Below, piece by piece: positions 6,320 to 14,180 of a stretch of 19,429 bases of DNA. Position 1 is the stretch's first letter. Each line of letters begins with the position of its first letter. A model generated the notes under the pieces. It worked only from the letters and a program-made list of their open reading frames with translations, made no database searches and was not told the origin of the DNA. The translations under genes and the position numbers were made by a program. This DNA comes from an uncultured Prevotella sp. Lineage in GTDB: Bacteria > Bacteroidota > Bacteroidia > Bacteroidales > Bacteroidaceae. The stretch spans positions 1 to 19,429 of the forward strand of contig URCI01000056.1 in assembly GCA_900546345.1 (NCBI GenBank), in the 5' to 3' direction.

Positions 6320-7201
6320 ATGAAACTAAATCTTAAGAAGCCTTTGGTCATCTTTGACTTGGAAGCCACAGGATTGGATCTCGTCAATGACCGAATCATT
6401 CAAATCTCATACGTAAAGGTTTCACCCAATGGTGAGGAAGAACGGAAAAATATTTTCGTGAATCCGGAGAAACCGATTCCTCACGACGTGCAGGTGCTTA
6501 CAGGCATCACCGACGAGGATGTCAAGCAGGCCCCACCCTTTAAGCAATTGGCCAAACAACTGGCAGAGAGTTTTACCGGTTGCGACTTTGCCGGATACAA
6601 TTCCAACCGTTTTGATGTCCCTCTATTGGCAGAAGAATTTCTTCGGGCAGGGATAGACTTCGACTTCTCACGTTGCCGATTAATCGACGCCCAGAATATC
6701 TTCTTCAAAATGGAGCCCCGCAACCTCGCCGCCGCCTACAAGTTCTACACAGGGCACAGCATGGAAGAGGACTTGAAAGCCCATCGGGCCGACCAAGACG
6801 CTGAAGCTACTTACCGGGTGTTGCAAGGAGAATTGGATATGTACGATCCCAACAAGAATGAAGATCCCAAGCGCGCATTGCCCAATGATATGGATGCCTT
6901 GGCAGAATTCTCTTCAATGAATGACAATGTGGACTTTGCCGGCCGCATCATTTGGAAAGAGATGAAAGATGCCCAAGGACATGTCCTTCTCGACAAAGAC
7001 GGCAAGCCGCGTCGGCAAGAAGTCTTCAACTTTGGAAAATACCGTGGGTGGGCCGTCACAGATGTCCTTCATCGCGACCCGGGCTTCTACAGCTGGATGC
7101 TTGGGGCAGACTTCACACTGAATACCAAACAGGTGCTTACACGTATCCGGCTACGTGAAGCCAAGCTCAACATGCAAGCCAAGTTACATACGAATTCATG
7201 A
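6320..7201 (+). CDS. DnaQ-fold 3'-5' exonuclease with extra C-terminal domain
   Basis: The first 170 or so residues form a DEDD-type exonuclease domain like the ε proofreading subunit. ExoI is FDLEATG with D13 and E15. ExoII is GYNSNRFD with D99. ExoIII is HRADQDAE with H155 and D160, which makes it the DEDDh type. The enzyme should remove nucleotides from 3' ends using two metal ions. After a linker, residues 205-280 form a second conserved block (FNFGKYRGW, then DPGFYSWMLGADF) resembling the small domain that often follows DnaQ-like folds in Bacteroidetes and is annotated as DUF3820-like. The protein has 293 aa. It lies downstream of dnaN and its stop overlaps the next start (ATGATGA). It may be a proofreading or repair exonuclease; assignment as the sole ε subunit is not supported by sequence alone. 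Confidence 0.88.
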   Translation: MKLNLKKPLVIFDLEATGLDLVNDRIIQISYVKVSPNGEEERKNIFVNPEKPIPHDVQVLTGITDEDVKQAPPFKQLAKQLAESFTGCDFAGYNSNRFDVPLLAEEFLRAGIDFDFSRCRLIDAQNIFFKMEPRNLAAAYKFYTGHSMEEDLKAHRADQDAEATYRVLQGELDMYDPNKNEDPKRALPNDMDALAEFSSMNDNVDFAGRIIWKEMKDAQGHVLLDKDGKPRRQEVFNFGKYRGWAVTDVLHRDPGFYSWMLGADFTLNTKQVLTRIRLREAKLNMQAKLHTNS

Positions 7202-8115
7202 TGAAACATGCATATATCTTTTGTCTCTCATTCTTGACAATGTTGTTCACCCCTATAAAAACCACATCGCAAGAACTCAATATGAAGGTGACCGTCAACC
7301 ATAGTCAGATCCAAGGCACAGACGCTTCTGTCTTTGAAGACCTACAGCAAACGATCACCACTTTCGTCAATGACCGACAATGGACCCATATGCAATTTCG
7401 AAAAAACGAGCGAATCAGTTGTAACCTCGCCATTACCGTAAGCAAGTATGATCCCACAACCAATATGTTCACATGCAAGGCTCTCATACAAGCAAACCGA
7501 CCGGTGTTTAATGCATCCTATACAACAACGCTATATAACAACACCGACAAAGACTTCAATTTCAAATATGCTCAATTCGACCAATTGGAGTTTAAAGACG
7601 AACTAGTAGACAACGCGCTGACTGCTCTGCTGGCGTACTACGCCTATTTGATCATCGGAATGGATCTGGACAGCTTCTCCCCTATGGGAGGAGAAGATGT
7701 GCTACAGTTATGCATGAACCTGACCAACAACGCACAAAATTTGGATATGACGGGATGGAAAGCTTTCGATAATGACAGAAACCGATTTGCCATTATCAAT
7801 GACTATCTCGACGGCAGCATGAAACCTTTCCGACAGTTGCAGTATGACTACTATCGACTGGGGCTCGACCAAATGGCGGAAAACAGCGAACGAGCGAGGG
7901 CACAGATCACCAACGCTATTGAGAACGACCTGAAACAGGCACATGAGAACAAGCCCACCAGCATGCTTCCACAAATTTGGACAGACTATAAACGGGACGA
8001 GTTGGCAAATATATACCGTGGAAAAGGAACTCAGAAAGAGAAAGAAAGCATTTATGACATTCTCTTCTCTATCAACGCTTCACAGAATAATGCTTGGGAT
8101 AAAATAAAAGAATGA
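7198..8115 (+). CDS. DUF4835 exported protein
   Basis: This 305-aa protein has an N-terminal signal peptide (hydrophobic about 5-20, likely cut near TTSQ) followed by ELNMKVTVN, the characteristic opening of the mature DUF4835 family. Other family-like features are QIQGTDASVFEDLQ, RQWTHMQF and the acidic MDLDSFSPMGG. It is probably periplasmic or on the outer membrane, and its function is unknown. Two ATG codons in a row (7198 and 7201) could start it, and both overlap the exonuclease stop. The recN start lies 4 bp after its stop. Genomic linkage of DUF4835 with recN is common in Bacteroidetes, although no mechanism for an exported protein in a repair operon is known. In many relatives coaBC lies just before it; here it does not. 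Confidence 0.85.
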   Translation: MMKHAYIFCLSFLTMLFTPIKTTSQELNMKVTVNHSQIQGTDASVFEDLQQTITTFVNDRQWTHMQFRKNERISCNLAITVSKYDPTTNMFTCKALIQANRPVFNASYTTTLYNNTDKDFNFKYAQFDQLEFKDELVDNALTALLAYYAYLIIGMDLDSFSPMGGEDVLQLCMNLTNNAQNLDMTGWKAFDNDRNRFAIINDYLDGSMKPFRQLQYDYYRLGLDQMAENSERARAQITNAIENDLKQAHENKPTSMLPQIWTDYKRDELANIYRGKGTQKEKESIYDILFSINASQNNAWDKIKE

Positions 8116-8119
8116 CATC

Positions 8120-9784
8120 ATGCTCAAACAGTTATATATCAAGAACTTCACACTCATCGATGAACTCAACATCGAATTCTATCCGGGATTCTCTGTCATC
8201 ACCGGTGAAACAGGAGCCGGAAAAAGCATCATCCTCGGTGCCATCCATCTGCTCTTGGGCCAACGCGCAGATACTCGACAGATCAAGGAAGGACGGAATA
8301 AATGCATCGTAGAGGCACATTTCAACTTGAGCACTTACCATCTTGAAGATTTCTTTCAAAAAAACAACATCGACTACGATGCTGCTGACTGCATTCTTCG
8401 ACGGGAAGTAGGTGCCAACGGAAAAAGTCGCGCATTTATCAACGACACCCCCGTGCCCTTGACACTCATGCGTGAGTGTGGCGAGTTGTTGGTAGACATC
8501 CATAGTCAACACCAAAACTTGCTTTTGCAGAAAGAAGATTTCCAAATGAGCGTAGTGGATATCATTGCCAACGACAAGCCCCTCTTGAGTGGTTACAAAC
8601 GACATTATGCCGACTATCTGCAGGCGGTCCGACGGTACGAGGATCAGAAGCGAATCATCGCACAGAATCGCGACAACGAGGAGTTTCTACGTTTCCAATA
8701 CAACGAACTCGACAAAGCTGATCTCCAACCCGATGAACAGGAAAGTCTGGAAAGCCAGGTACAAACCCTCAGCCATATCGAGGACATCAAAAGTGCCTTG
8801 TTCCAGACAACAGCCTTGCTCAGCAATGATGATCAGGGTGCTGTCAACATGGTAAGAAACGCTGCTACCACCTTACAAAACATCGTCGATGTATATCCCG
8901 ACATCCAGGACGCGGCACAGCGGCTTGATTCCGCTGGGATAGAGTTGAAAGACATTGCTGATGAAGTAGACCACAAACTGGAAAACATAGACTTCGACCC
9001 ACTTCAACTCCAACAAATGAACGACCGACTGGATATACTCTATTCCTTAGAGAAAAAATTCCATGCCTCAGACGTCAACGAACTGATTCGCCAACGGGAT
9101 CGTTTGAAACAGGAACTTGATAGCATCGATTGCAGTGACGACATCCTGAAAGAATTGGAGAAAGCCATGGAAGAAGCTCATGCCTCCTGCCTACAAGCTG
9201 GTAAGCAATTGAGTGAAGCCAGGCAAAAGGCTGCCAAAAAGGTCGAAGAAGAGATGCACCAGCGTTTGGTGCCTTTAGGCATTCCCAAAGTTCGCTTCTC
9301 CATCGACATCAAACACACTGACTGCCAGCCAATGGGGCTCGACAAGATCTCTTTTCTCTTCAGCGCCAACAGTAGTACCCCACTCCAACCCGTGGCCCAA
9401 GTAGCTTCTGGCGGTGAGATTGCTCGTGTCATGCTTTCCTTGAAAGCAATGATCAGTGGTGCCGTGAGACTTCCAACGATCATCTTTGACGAAATTGACA
9501 CGGGTGTCAGCGGACGGGTTGCAGAAAAAATGGCGGAGACCATGCGTGAAATGGCCCAACAACATCGTCAGGTGATTGCCATCACCCACCTGCCGCAAAT
9601 CGCCGCAGGAGGTACAACCCACTACAAAGTAAGTAAGGAGGAGACGCCAGAGGGTACTGTCAGTACGATGCGACAACTCTCCGAAAAAGAAAGAGTGAGG
9701 GAAATCGCCCAAATGCTCAGCGGCAGTGATATCACGCAAGCCGCTATAGACAACGCCCAGGCACTTCTCAATGCACAGAAATAG
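8120..9784 (+). CDS. recN: DNA repair protein RecN
   Basis: RecN is an SMC-like ATPase that acts early at double-strand breaks. The 554-aa protein matches the family length. The N-terminal half of the ATPase head has Walker A GETGAGKS (29-36). A long coiled-coil region rich in Glu, Gln and Leu spans about residues 160-370. The C-terminal head carries the signature VASGGE (428-433) and Walker B IIFDEIDTG with D457, followed by THLPQIAA. The ATG at 8120 begins MLKQLYIKNFTLIDEL, the usual RecN start. It is 4 bp after the DUF4835 gene, so the cluster dnaN to recN may share a transcript. No LexA-like operator was recognised near it. Confidence 0.96.
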   Translation: MLKQLYIKNFTLIDELNIEFYPGFSVITGETGAGKSIILGAIHLLLGQRADTRQIKEGRNKCIVEAHFNLSTYHLEDFFQKNNIDYDAADCILRREVGANGKSRAFINDTPVPLTLMRECGELLVDIHSQHQNLLLQKEDFQMSVVDIIANDKPLLSGYKRHYADYLQAVRRYEDQKRIIAQNRDNEEFLRFQYNELDKADLQPDEQESLESQVQTLSHIEDIKSALFQTTALLSNDDQGAVNMVRNAATTLQNIVDVYPDIQDAAQRLDSAGIELKDIADEVDHKLENIDFDPLQLQQMNDRLDILYSLEKKFHASDVNELIRQRDRLKQELDSIDCSDDILKELEKAMEEAHASCLQAGKQLSEARQKAAKKVEEEMHQRLVPLGIPKVRFSIDIKHTDCQPMGLDKISFLFSANSSTPLQPVAQVASGGEIARVMLSLKAMISGAVRLPTIIFDEIDTGVSGRVAEKMAETMREMAQQHRQVIAITHLPQIAAGGTTHYKVSKEETPEGTVSTMRQLSEKERVREIAQMLSGSDITQAAIDNAQALLNAQK

Positions 9785-9806
9785 TTCAAATATCAAAGAC
9801 CATCAT

Positions 9807-11480
9807 ATGAGAAATACAATATTTAGATTACTTCTTATCTCCATGCTGCTGTTGCCTTTCAAGGCATTCGCCCAGTCTGTCAACATGACAAAAGTGGCAT
9901 CCAGTATTTTCACATTGACAACTTTCAACGCTGATGGTTCCATTCACGGATCCACTCATGGCGTCTTTACGGGTACACAAGGTGAGGCCATTGCACCGTG
10001 GCACGTTTTCGAAGGTGCCGTACGCGCCACTGTCATTGACAATAAAGGACAGCAAAGCGATGTCGATGCCATCATTGGCGCATCAGAGATGTATGACCTG
10101 TGCCGTTTTCGTGTGAAAGGAACCCGCTTGCCGGCAGGATTAACGATGAATGCCCAAGACAATCCGGCTAATCCCATCTTTCTCGTGAGTTTCTCTACAA
10201 AAAAAGTAGACAGCCACAAAGTGGTTCCCGTGAGGACAGAGAAATTCATGAACACATATAACTACTATGTGTTCAACGATGTCGATGTGTCCTCTACAGA
10301 TCTTGGTTGCCCCATTGTCAATGGCGCAGGGCAGTTGCTTGGCGTGATGCAGCGTCCACAAGACGGCGGACAAGCATTCTCAGCCGATGCCCGTCTGACC
10401 ACCTCCTTTTCTACCAACGGCTTGTCACTGGCAGATCCTACACTCAAGACCACAGGTATTCGTCCAGCACTGCCAACAGACGAGCAGCAGGCTACACTGA
10501 TGCTGGTGCTTGCAGCAGAACAGACCGACAGCACAAACTACGAAACATATATCCATGAATATATTTCCCGCTTCCCTACCGCAACAACAGGATATATAAC
10601 GCTGGCCAACTGGTATGAACGCTATAACAAGTTCAGTCTCGCCGATGCCACACTGAAGACAGAAACACAGAAAGCAGCCAAGAAAGACGAAGCGTACTAC
10701 GATTACGCCAAGACGGTCTATCATGCAGCAATAGCTCGCGTCGACACACTTTACCCCTCTTGGACCTTTCAACGTGCCACAGAGCTTGCCCAGCAGGCCG
10801 ATAAAATCAGTCCTTTGCCGATTTACAAGCATTTGCAAGCGCAAATACTCTATGCCACAGGAAACTATGATCAAGCGCTCGAAGCGTTCACGGCACTACA
10901 GCGTACGGATCTCGGCAAAAATGGAGAAGTGTATTTCGAGGCTGCACAATGCAAGACTCAATTAAAAGCGCCAACAACAGAGATTATTTCGCTGCTTGAC
11001 AAAGCTGTCAGCGTGCAGTCGGGGTCGCCCTCTGCACCCTACGTCTTGGCAAGAGCAAGAGTCTACGACCTCACAGGAGATTACCACAAAGCATTCAACG
11101 ACTATTTGGCTTACGACTCTCTGGTCAATTTCCAAGGCACTGATGACTTCTATTATTCCAAATTCAAATGCGAGATGAAGCTCCGTCAGTATCAACTCGC
11201 TCTCAACGATATTGCCCATGCCATCATCCTGAACCGCACAGCACCAACCTACTATGCCGAGATGGCAAGTCTTCAATTGAAAGTTGGAAAATATGAAGAT
11301 GCCGTAAAGACGTGTGATCTGGCGCTGCAATTGACCCAGCAATACAGCGACCTCTACATCATCAAGGGTATTGCACTCTGTGAGCTAAAGAAAAACGAGG
11401 AAGGTATCAACGCTTTGACAAGCGCCCAACAATTAGGTGACAGCAGAGCGGAGGGTCTCATCAAGAAATACAAAAAGTAG
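9807..11480 (+). CDS. Exported trypsin-fold (Ser-less) protein with TPR repeats
   Basis: Counting from ATG 9807 the protein has 557 aa. A signal peptide (about 1-23, hydrophobic LLLISMLLLPF, cut after AFAQ or nearby) leads into a domain of about 190 residues resembling a trypsin-like or DegP-type peptidase. His is retained at H66 (PWHVFEGA) and Asp at D97 (YDLCRF). The nucleophile site, normally GNSGGP, reads TDLGCP (164-169), with Leu166 where Ser should be. It is therefore probably catalytically dead. The rest (about 230-557) is helical and carries TPR-like repeats, such as NYDQALEAF and KYEDAVKTCDLAL. It likely acts as a periplasmic or surface scaffold. An upstream ATG at 9771 overlaps recN but would place 12 charged residues before the signal peptide, so 9807 is chosen. 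Confidence 0.85.
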   Translation: MRNTIFRLLLISMLLLPFKAFAQSVNMTKVASSIFTLTTFNADGSIHGSTHGVFTGTQGEAIAPWHVFEGAVRATVIDNKGQQSDVDAIIGASEMYDLCRFRVKGTRLPAGLTMNAQDNPANPIFLVSFSTKKVDSHKVVPVRTEKFMNTYNYYVFNDVDVSSTDLGCPIVNGAGQLLGVMQRPQDGGQAFSADARLTTSFSTNGLSLADPTLKTTGIRPALPTDEQQATLMLVLAAEQTDSTNYETYIHEYISRFPTATTGYITLANWYERYNKFSLADATLKTETQKAAKKDEAYYDYAKTVYHAAIARVDTLYPSWTFQRATELAQQADKISPLPIYKHLQAQILYATGNYDQALEAFTALQRTDLGKNGEVYFEAAQCKTQLKAPTTEIISLLDKAVSVQSGSPSAPYVLARARVYDLTGDYHKAFNDYLAYDSLVNFQGTDDFYYSKFKCEMKLRQYQLALNDIAHAIILNRTAPTYYAEMASLQLKVGKYEDAVKTCDLALQLTQQYSDLYIIKGIALCELKKNEEGINALTSAQQLGDSRAEGLIKKYKK

Positions 11481-11547
11481 GGATACTCCAAGATATACCT
11501 TAAAGACGGTCAGCTTTATTCAAAACTGATTCACGAATGACAACCAA

Positions 11548-11583
11548 ATGGGGGCTCTCAAGGATTTTCTTGAGAGCCCCCAT
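11548..11583. terminator. Perfect 15-bp stem-loop between convergent genes
   Basis: ATGGGGGCTCTCAAG (11548-11562) and CTTGAGAGCCCCCAT (11569-11583) are perfectly complementary around the loop GATTTT. A weaker second stem GGAATT/AATTCC follows at 11597-11615. The element lies between the ends of the TPR gene (plus) and pncC (minus), so it probably terminates both. No U tract follows on either strand. Confidence 0.75.
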
Positions 11584-11638
11584 GGCTTATCAGTATGGAA
11601 TTTTTGATCAATTCCTACCGAAATAGTAGAACGATACT

Positions 11639-12160
11639 TTACTTTTCTTCAGTCTCGTCAGTGCTTCCGGCATGCTTTGCATTGACAAATTCCAAGAAGA
11701 GACGCAACGCTTTGTTAGTAGCAATCTCCAGATTGATATCACGTCCAAAGTCCTCTGTCAACTTAAAAGTCTGAACATCGTCCTTGGACCCAAACCCAAG
11801 CCAGATCGTCCCTACAGGAATTTCTGATGTACCACCACCGGGACCTGCAACACCCGTCGCAGATATGGCATAATCACAATGGAGCGCATCACAAGCTCCT
11901 ATGACCATTTCGCGTGCCACTTCCTCGCAGACCGCTGTTTGCTCCGTCAGCACTTGGTCAGAGACATGAAGCAGATCTTCTTTCACTTCATTGGTGTAGG
12001 ACACAATGCCTCCCTTGAAATATTTTGAGGCACCGGGTACCGAGATAATAGCCTCTGAGATGCGGCCGCCCGTGCAGCTCTCTGCCGTGCCGAGAGTCTC
12101 ATTATGATTGTATAGAGCTTCCTGAATCTGCCGGCTCAACACTTTTGTTTCGAATTCCAT
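11639..12160 (-). CDS. pncC: Nicotinamide-nucleotide amidohydrolase PncC (CinA C-terminal domain)
   Basis: PncC hydrolyses the amide of NMN to nicotinate mononucleotide and ammonia, recycling the NMN made mainly by NAD-dependent DNA ligase. The 173-aa protein is the stand-alone CinA C-terminal domain, without the N-terminal MoaB-like domain found in full-length CinA. Diagnostic motifs are TAESCTGG (25-32, with the catalytic Ser and its partner Cys), GGIVSYTNEVK, and ATGVAGPGGG. It is cytoplasmic. It is the last gene of the minus-strand cluster, 32 bp after tsaD, and a stem-loop lies beyond its stop. The C-terminal tail (HAGSTDETEEK) is polar and probably disordered. Confidence 0.93.
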   Translation of the reverse strand: MEFETKVLSRQIQEALYNHNETLGTAESCTGGRISEAIISVPGASKYFKGGIVSYTNEVKEDLLHVSDQVLTEQTAVCEEVAREMVIGACDALHCDYAISATGVAGPGGGTSEIPVGTIWLGFGSKDDVQTFKLTEDFGRDINLEIATNKALRLFLEFVNAKHAGSTDETEEK

Positions 12161-12192
12161 GATGATCGAATAATTGGGGATTATTATGCTAT

Positions 12193-13230
12193 TTACTTAA
12201 ATGTAACCTTTGAAAAGGCTGGTGCATCGATTGAGCAGAAATCTTTGTCGAGATACTTATAATATCCTACAATGCCAATCATTGCCGCATTGTCAGTCGT
12301 GTAACTGAACTTGGGGATGTAGATCGTCCAGCCAAATCTCTGAGCATGATCGCGGAAAGCGGCACGCAGTCCATTATTGGCCGAGACGCCACCAGCCACT
12401 GCCACATGCTTGATGCCCGTAGACTTCACAGCCAACCGCAGTTTCTTCATAAGGATGTCCACGATCGTATGCTCCAGGCTTGCAGCTAAGTCCTGCTTGT
12501 GATGCTCCACAAAATCAGGATCCTCCTCAACCCACTTCCTTAGATTATAGAGGAACGATGTCTTCAGACCAGAAAAGGAATAATTCATTCCGGGAATCTG
12601 AGGCTCGGAGAACTTATAAGCCAAAGGGTTGCCCTGTCGGGCTAAACGATCTATGATAGGACCACCTGGATATCCAAGCCCCATTACTTTGGAGCATTTG
12701 TCGATTGCCTCGCCGGCCGCATCATCAATGGTCTGCCCCAACACTTCCATATCGTTATATGCATTGACCTTGACAATCTGGGAATTACCGCCAGAAACGA
12801 GCAGACAGATAAATGGATAAGGAGGCATATGGTGGTCGTCATCACTCTCTTTGATAAAATGGGCCATCACATGACCTTGGAGATGGTTCACGTCGATAAG
12901 TGGAATCTCAAGACTACGGGCCAATCCCTTGGCAAAACTCACACCCACAAGCAGCGACCCCATCAATCCCGGTCCACGCGTGAAAGCGATTGCTGACAAC
13001 TGTTCTTTCGTGATACCCGCACGCTTGATCGCTTGATCAACAACGGGAACAACATTCTGCTGATGTGCACGACTGGCTAATTCAGGAACAACACCACCGT
13101 AAGCCCGATGGACTTCCTGAGAAGCAGTCACATTGCTTAACAACACTCCATTACGAAGCACTGCTGCTGATGTGTCATCGCACGAAGACTCTATGCCTAA
13201 AATATAGACATCATTATTTGTAGTTTCCAT
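12193..13230 (-). CDS. tsaD: tRNA N6-adenosine threonylcarbamoyltransferase TsaD
   Basis: TsaD transfers the threonylcarbamoyl group to A37 of tRNAs that read ANN codons, making t6A, together with TsaB and TsaE. The 345-aa protein has the ASKHA-type fold with the first phosphate loop around GIESSCDDTSAA (12-23). The metal site is H116 and H120 (HLQGH) plus D313 (TTDNAAMIG). Other family blocks are TRGPGLMGSLLVG (84-96), LVSGGNSQ, DDAAGEAIDK and VAGGVSANNGLR. The ATG at 13230 gives a conventional start. Upstream, a short stem-loop lies in the gap to map, and pncC follows 32 bp downstream, consistent with a shared transcript. Confidence 0.96.
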   Translation of the reverse strand: METTNNDVYILGIESSCDDTSAAVLRNGVLLSNVTASQEVHRAYGGVVPELASRAHQQNVVPVVDQAIKRAGITKEQLSAIAFTRGPGLMGSLLVGVSFAKGLARSLEIPLIDVNHLQGHVMAHFIKESDDDHHMPPYPFICLLVSGGNSQIVKVNAYNDMEVLGQTIDDAAGEAIDKCSKVMGLGYPGGPIIDRLARQGNPLAYKFSEPQIPGMNYSFSGLKTSFLYNLRKWVEEDPDFVEHHKQDLAASLEHTIVDILMKKLRLAVKSTGIKHVAVAGGVSANNGLRAAFRDHAQRFGWTIYIPKFSYTTDNAAMIGIVGYYKYLDKDFCSIDAPAFSKVTFK

Positions 13231-13257
13231 ATTTTCAAATATTAATCATCCAAAAGG

Positions 13258-13273
13258 GCTTAGACACCTAAGC
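13258..13273 (-). other. Small stem-loop in the map-tsaD gap
   Basis: GCTTAG (13258-13263) and CTAAGC (13268-13273) flank a 4-nt loop (ACAC). It sits between the map stop and the tsaD start. On the minus strand it is followed by CCCTTTTGG, so it could act as a weak attenuator. It may also have no role. Confidence 0.35.
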
Positions 13274-13281
13274 GTCCTCCC

Positions 13282-14145
13282 TTATTCAGAAAGCACCTCC
13301 ACTCCATGCTCTGTCATAAGGAACGTATGCTCCCACTGAGCCGAAGGCAACTCATCACCGGAGATCACCTCCCATCCGTAGGGATCGTCCTCGTCGATAA
13401 ACACTTTCCATGTGCCCATATTGACCATGGGCTCAATGGTAAAAGTCATACCAGGAACAAGCAACATGCCTGTACCTCTGTGTCCGTAATGCAGGATGTC
13501 AGGCTCCTCATGCATCTGAAGCCCTACCCCATGACCACACAAGTCACGTACCACACCATAATGGTATTTCTCTGCATGTTTCTGAATCGCATGCCCAATA
13601 TCACCCACAAAACAATAAGGTTTTGCGGCCTCAGCGCCAATCTCCAGACACTCTTTGGTCACTCTGACGAGCTGTTCTTTTTCCGGTGTGGTCTTTCCAC
13701 CAATGATGAACATACGCGAAGCATCACCAAAGTAACCATTATAGTCGAGCGTCATGTCCACATTGACGATATCTCCTTCCTGCAGCACATCTTCCTCCTT
13801 GGGGATGCCATGGCAGACTACCTCATTGATGCTTGTGCACACACTCTTAGGAAATCCTTCATAATTCAGACAGGATGGATGACAACCATGGTCTTCACAA
13901 AACTTCATACAGATATCGTCAATCTCCTGGGTATTCATTCCCGGATGAATGGCTTCCGCAACAGCATCAAGGCACTGTGAATTGAGTTTGCCTGCAATGC
14001 GGATTCCTTCGATCTGCTCGGGAGTTCTCACCATATCGCGCGTAGGTACTTCCTTGCCTTTGTTTTCCCAATACATCACCTTCTTGTCCAATTCCGTAGG
14101 TTCTTGACCAGGGAGGCAATGCCAACGTCTTTTTTTCTTAAACAT
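13282..14145 (-). CDS. map: Type I methionine aminopeptidase
   Basis: Map removes the initiator methionine from new proteins with small second residues, using a two-metal centre. All five expected ligands are visible: D130 (VNVDM), D141 (FGDAS), H205 (CGHGVG), E238 (FTIEPM) and E272 (QWEHT). The catalytic His matching Escherichia coli His79 is H112 in VVCHG. The 287-aa protein is longer than the 264-aa Escherichia coli enzyme mainly because about 40 residues precede the catalytic domain. That extension starts MFKKKRRWHCLPGQEPT and is basic then charged. Some bacteria and all eukaryotic type 1 enzymes have N-terminal extensions that contact the ribosome or partners, but no complete zinc motif is visible here. 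The gene follows metH at 35 bp. Confidence 0.96.
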   Translation of the reverse strand: MFKKKRRWHCLPGQEPTELDKKVMYWENKGKEVPTRDMVRTPEQIEGIRIAGKLNSQCLDAVAEAIHPGMNTQEIDDICMKFCEDHGCHPSCLNYEGFPKSVCTSINEVVCHGIPKEEDVLQEGDIVNVDMTLDYNGYFGDASRMFIIGGKTTPEKEQLVRVTKECLEIGAEAAKPYCFVGDIGHAIQKHAEKYHYGVVRDLCGHGVGLQMHEEPDILHYGHRGTGMLLVPGMTFTIEPMVNMGTWKVFIDEDDPYGWEVISGDELPSAQWEHTFLMTEHGVEVLSE

Positions 14146-14180
14146 ATCTCAAAAATCAATTAATAAATTTCTAATACTGG

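Noticed and set aside
9771..9806. Upstream ATG for the trypsin-fold/TPR gene
   Set aside because: It overlaps recN and would put a charged 12-residue stretch before a well-formed signal peptide.
13306..13980. 224-codon plus-strand open frame opposite map
   Set aside because: Fully inside map on the other strand, rich in His and Cys without a motif, and all five Map metal ligands are encoded in the minus frame.
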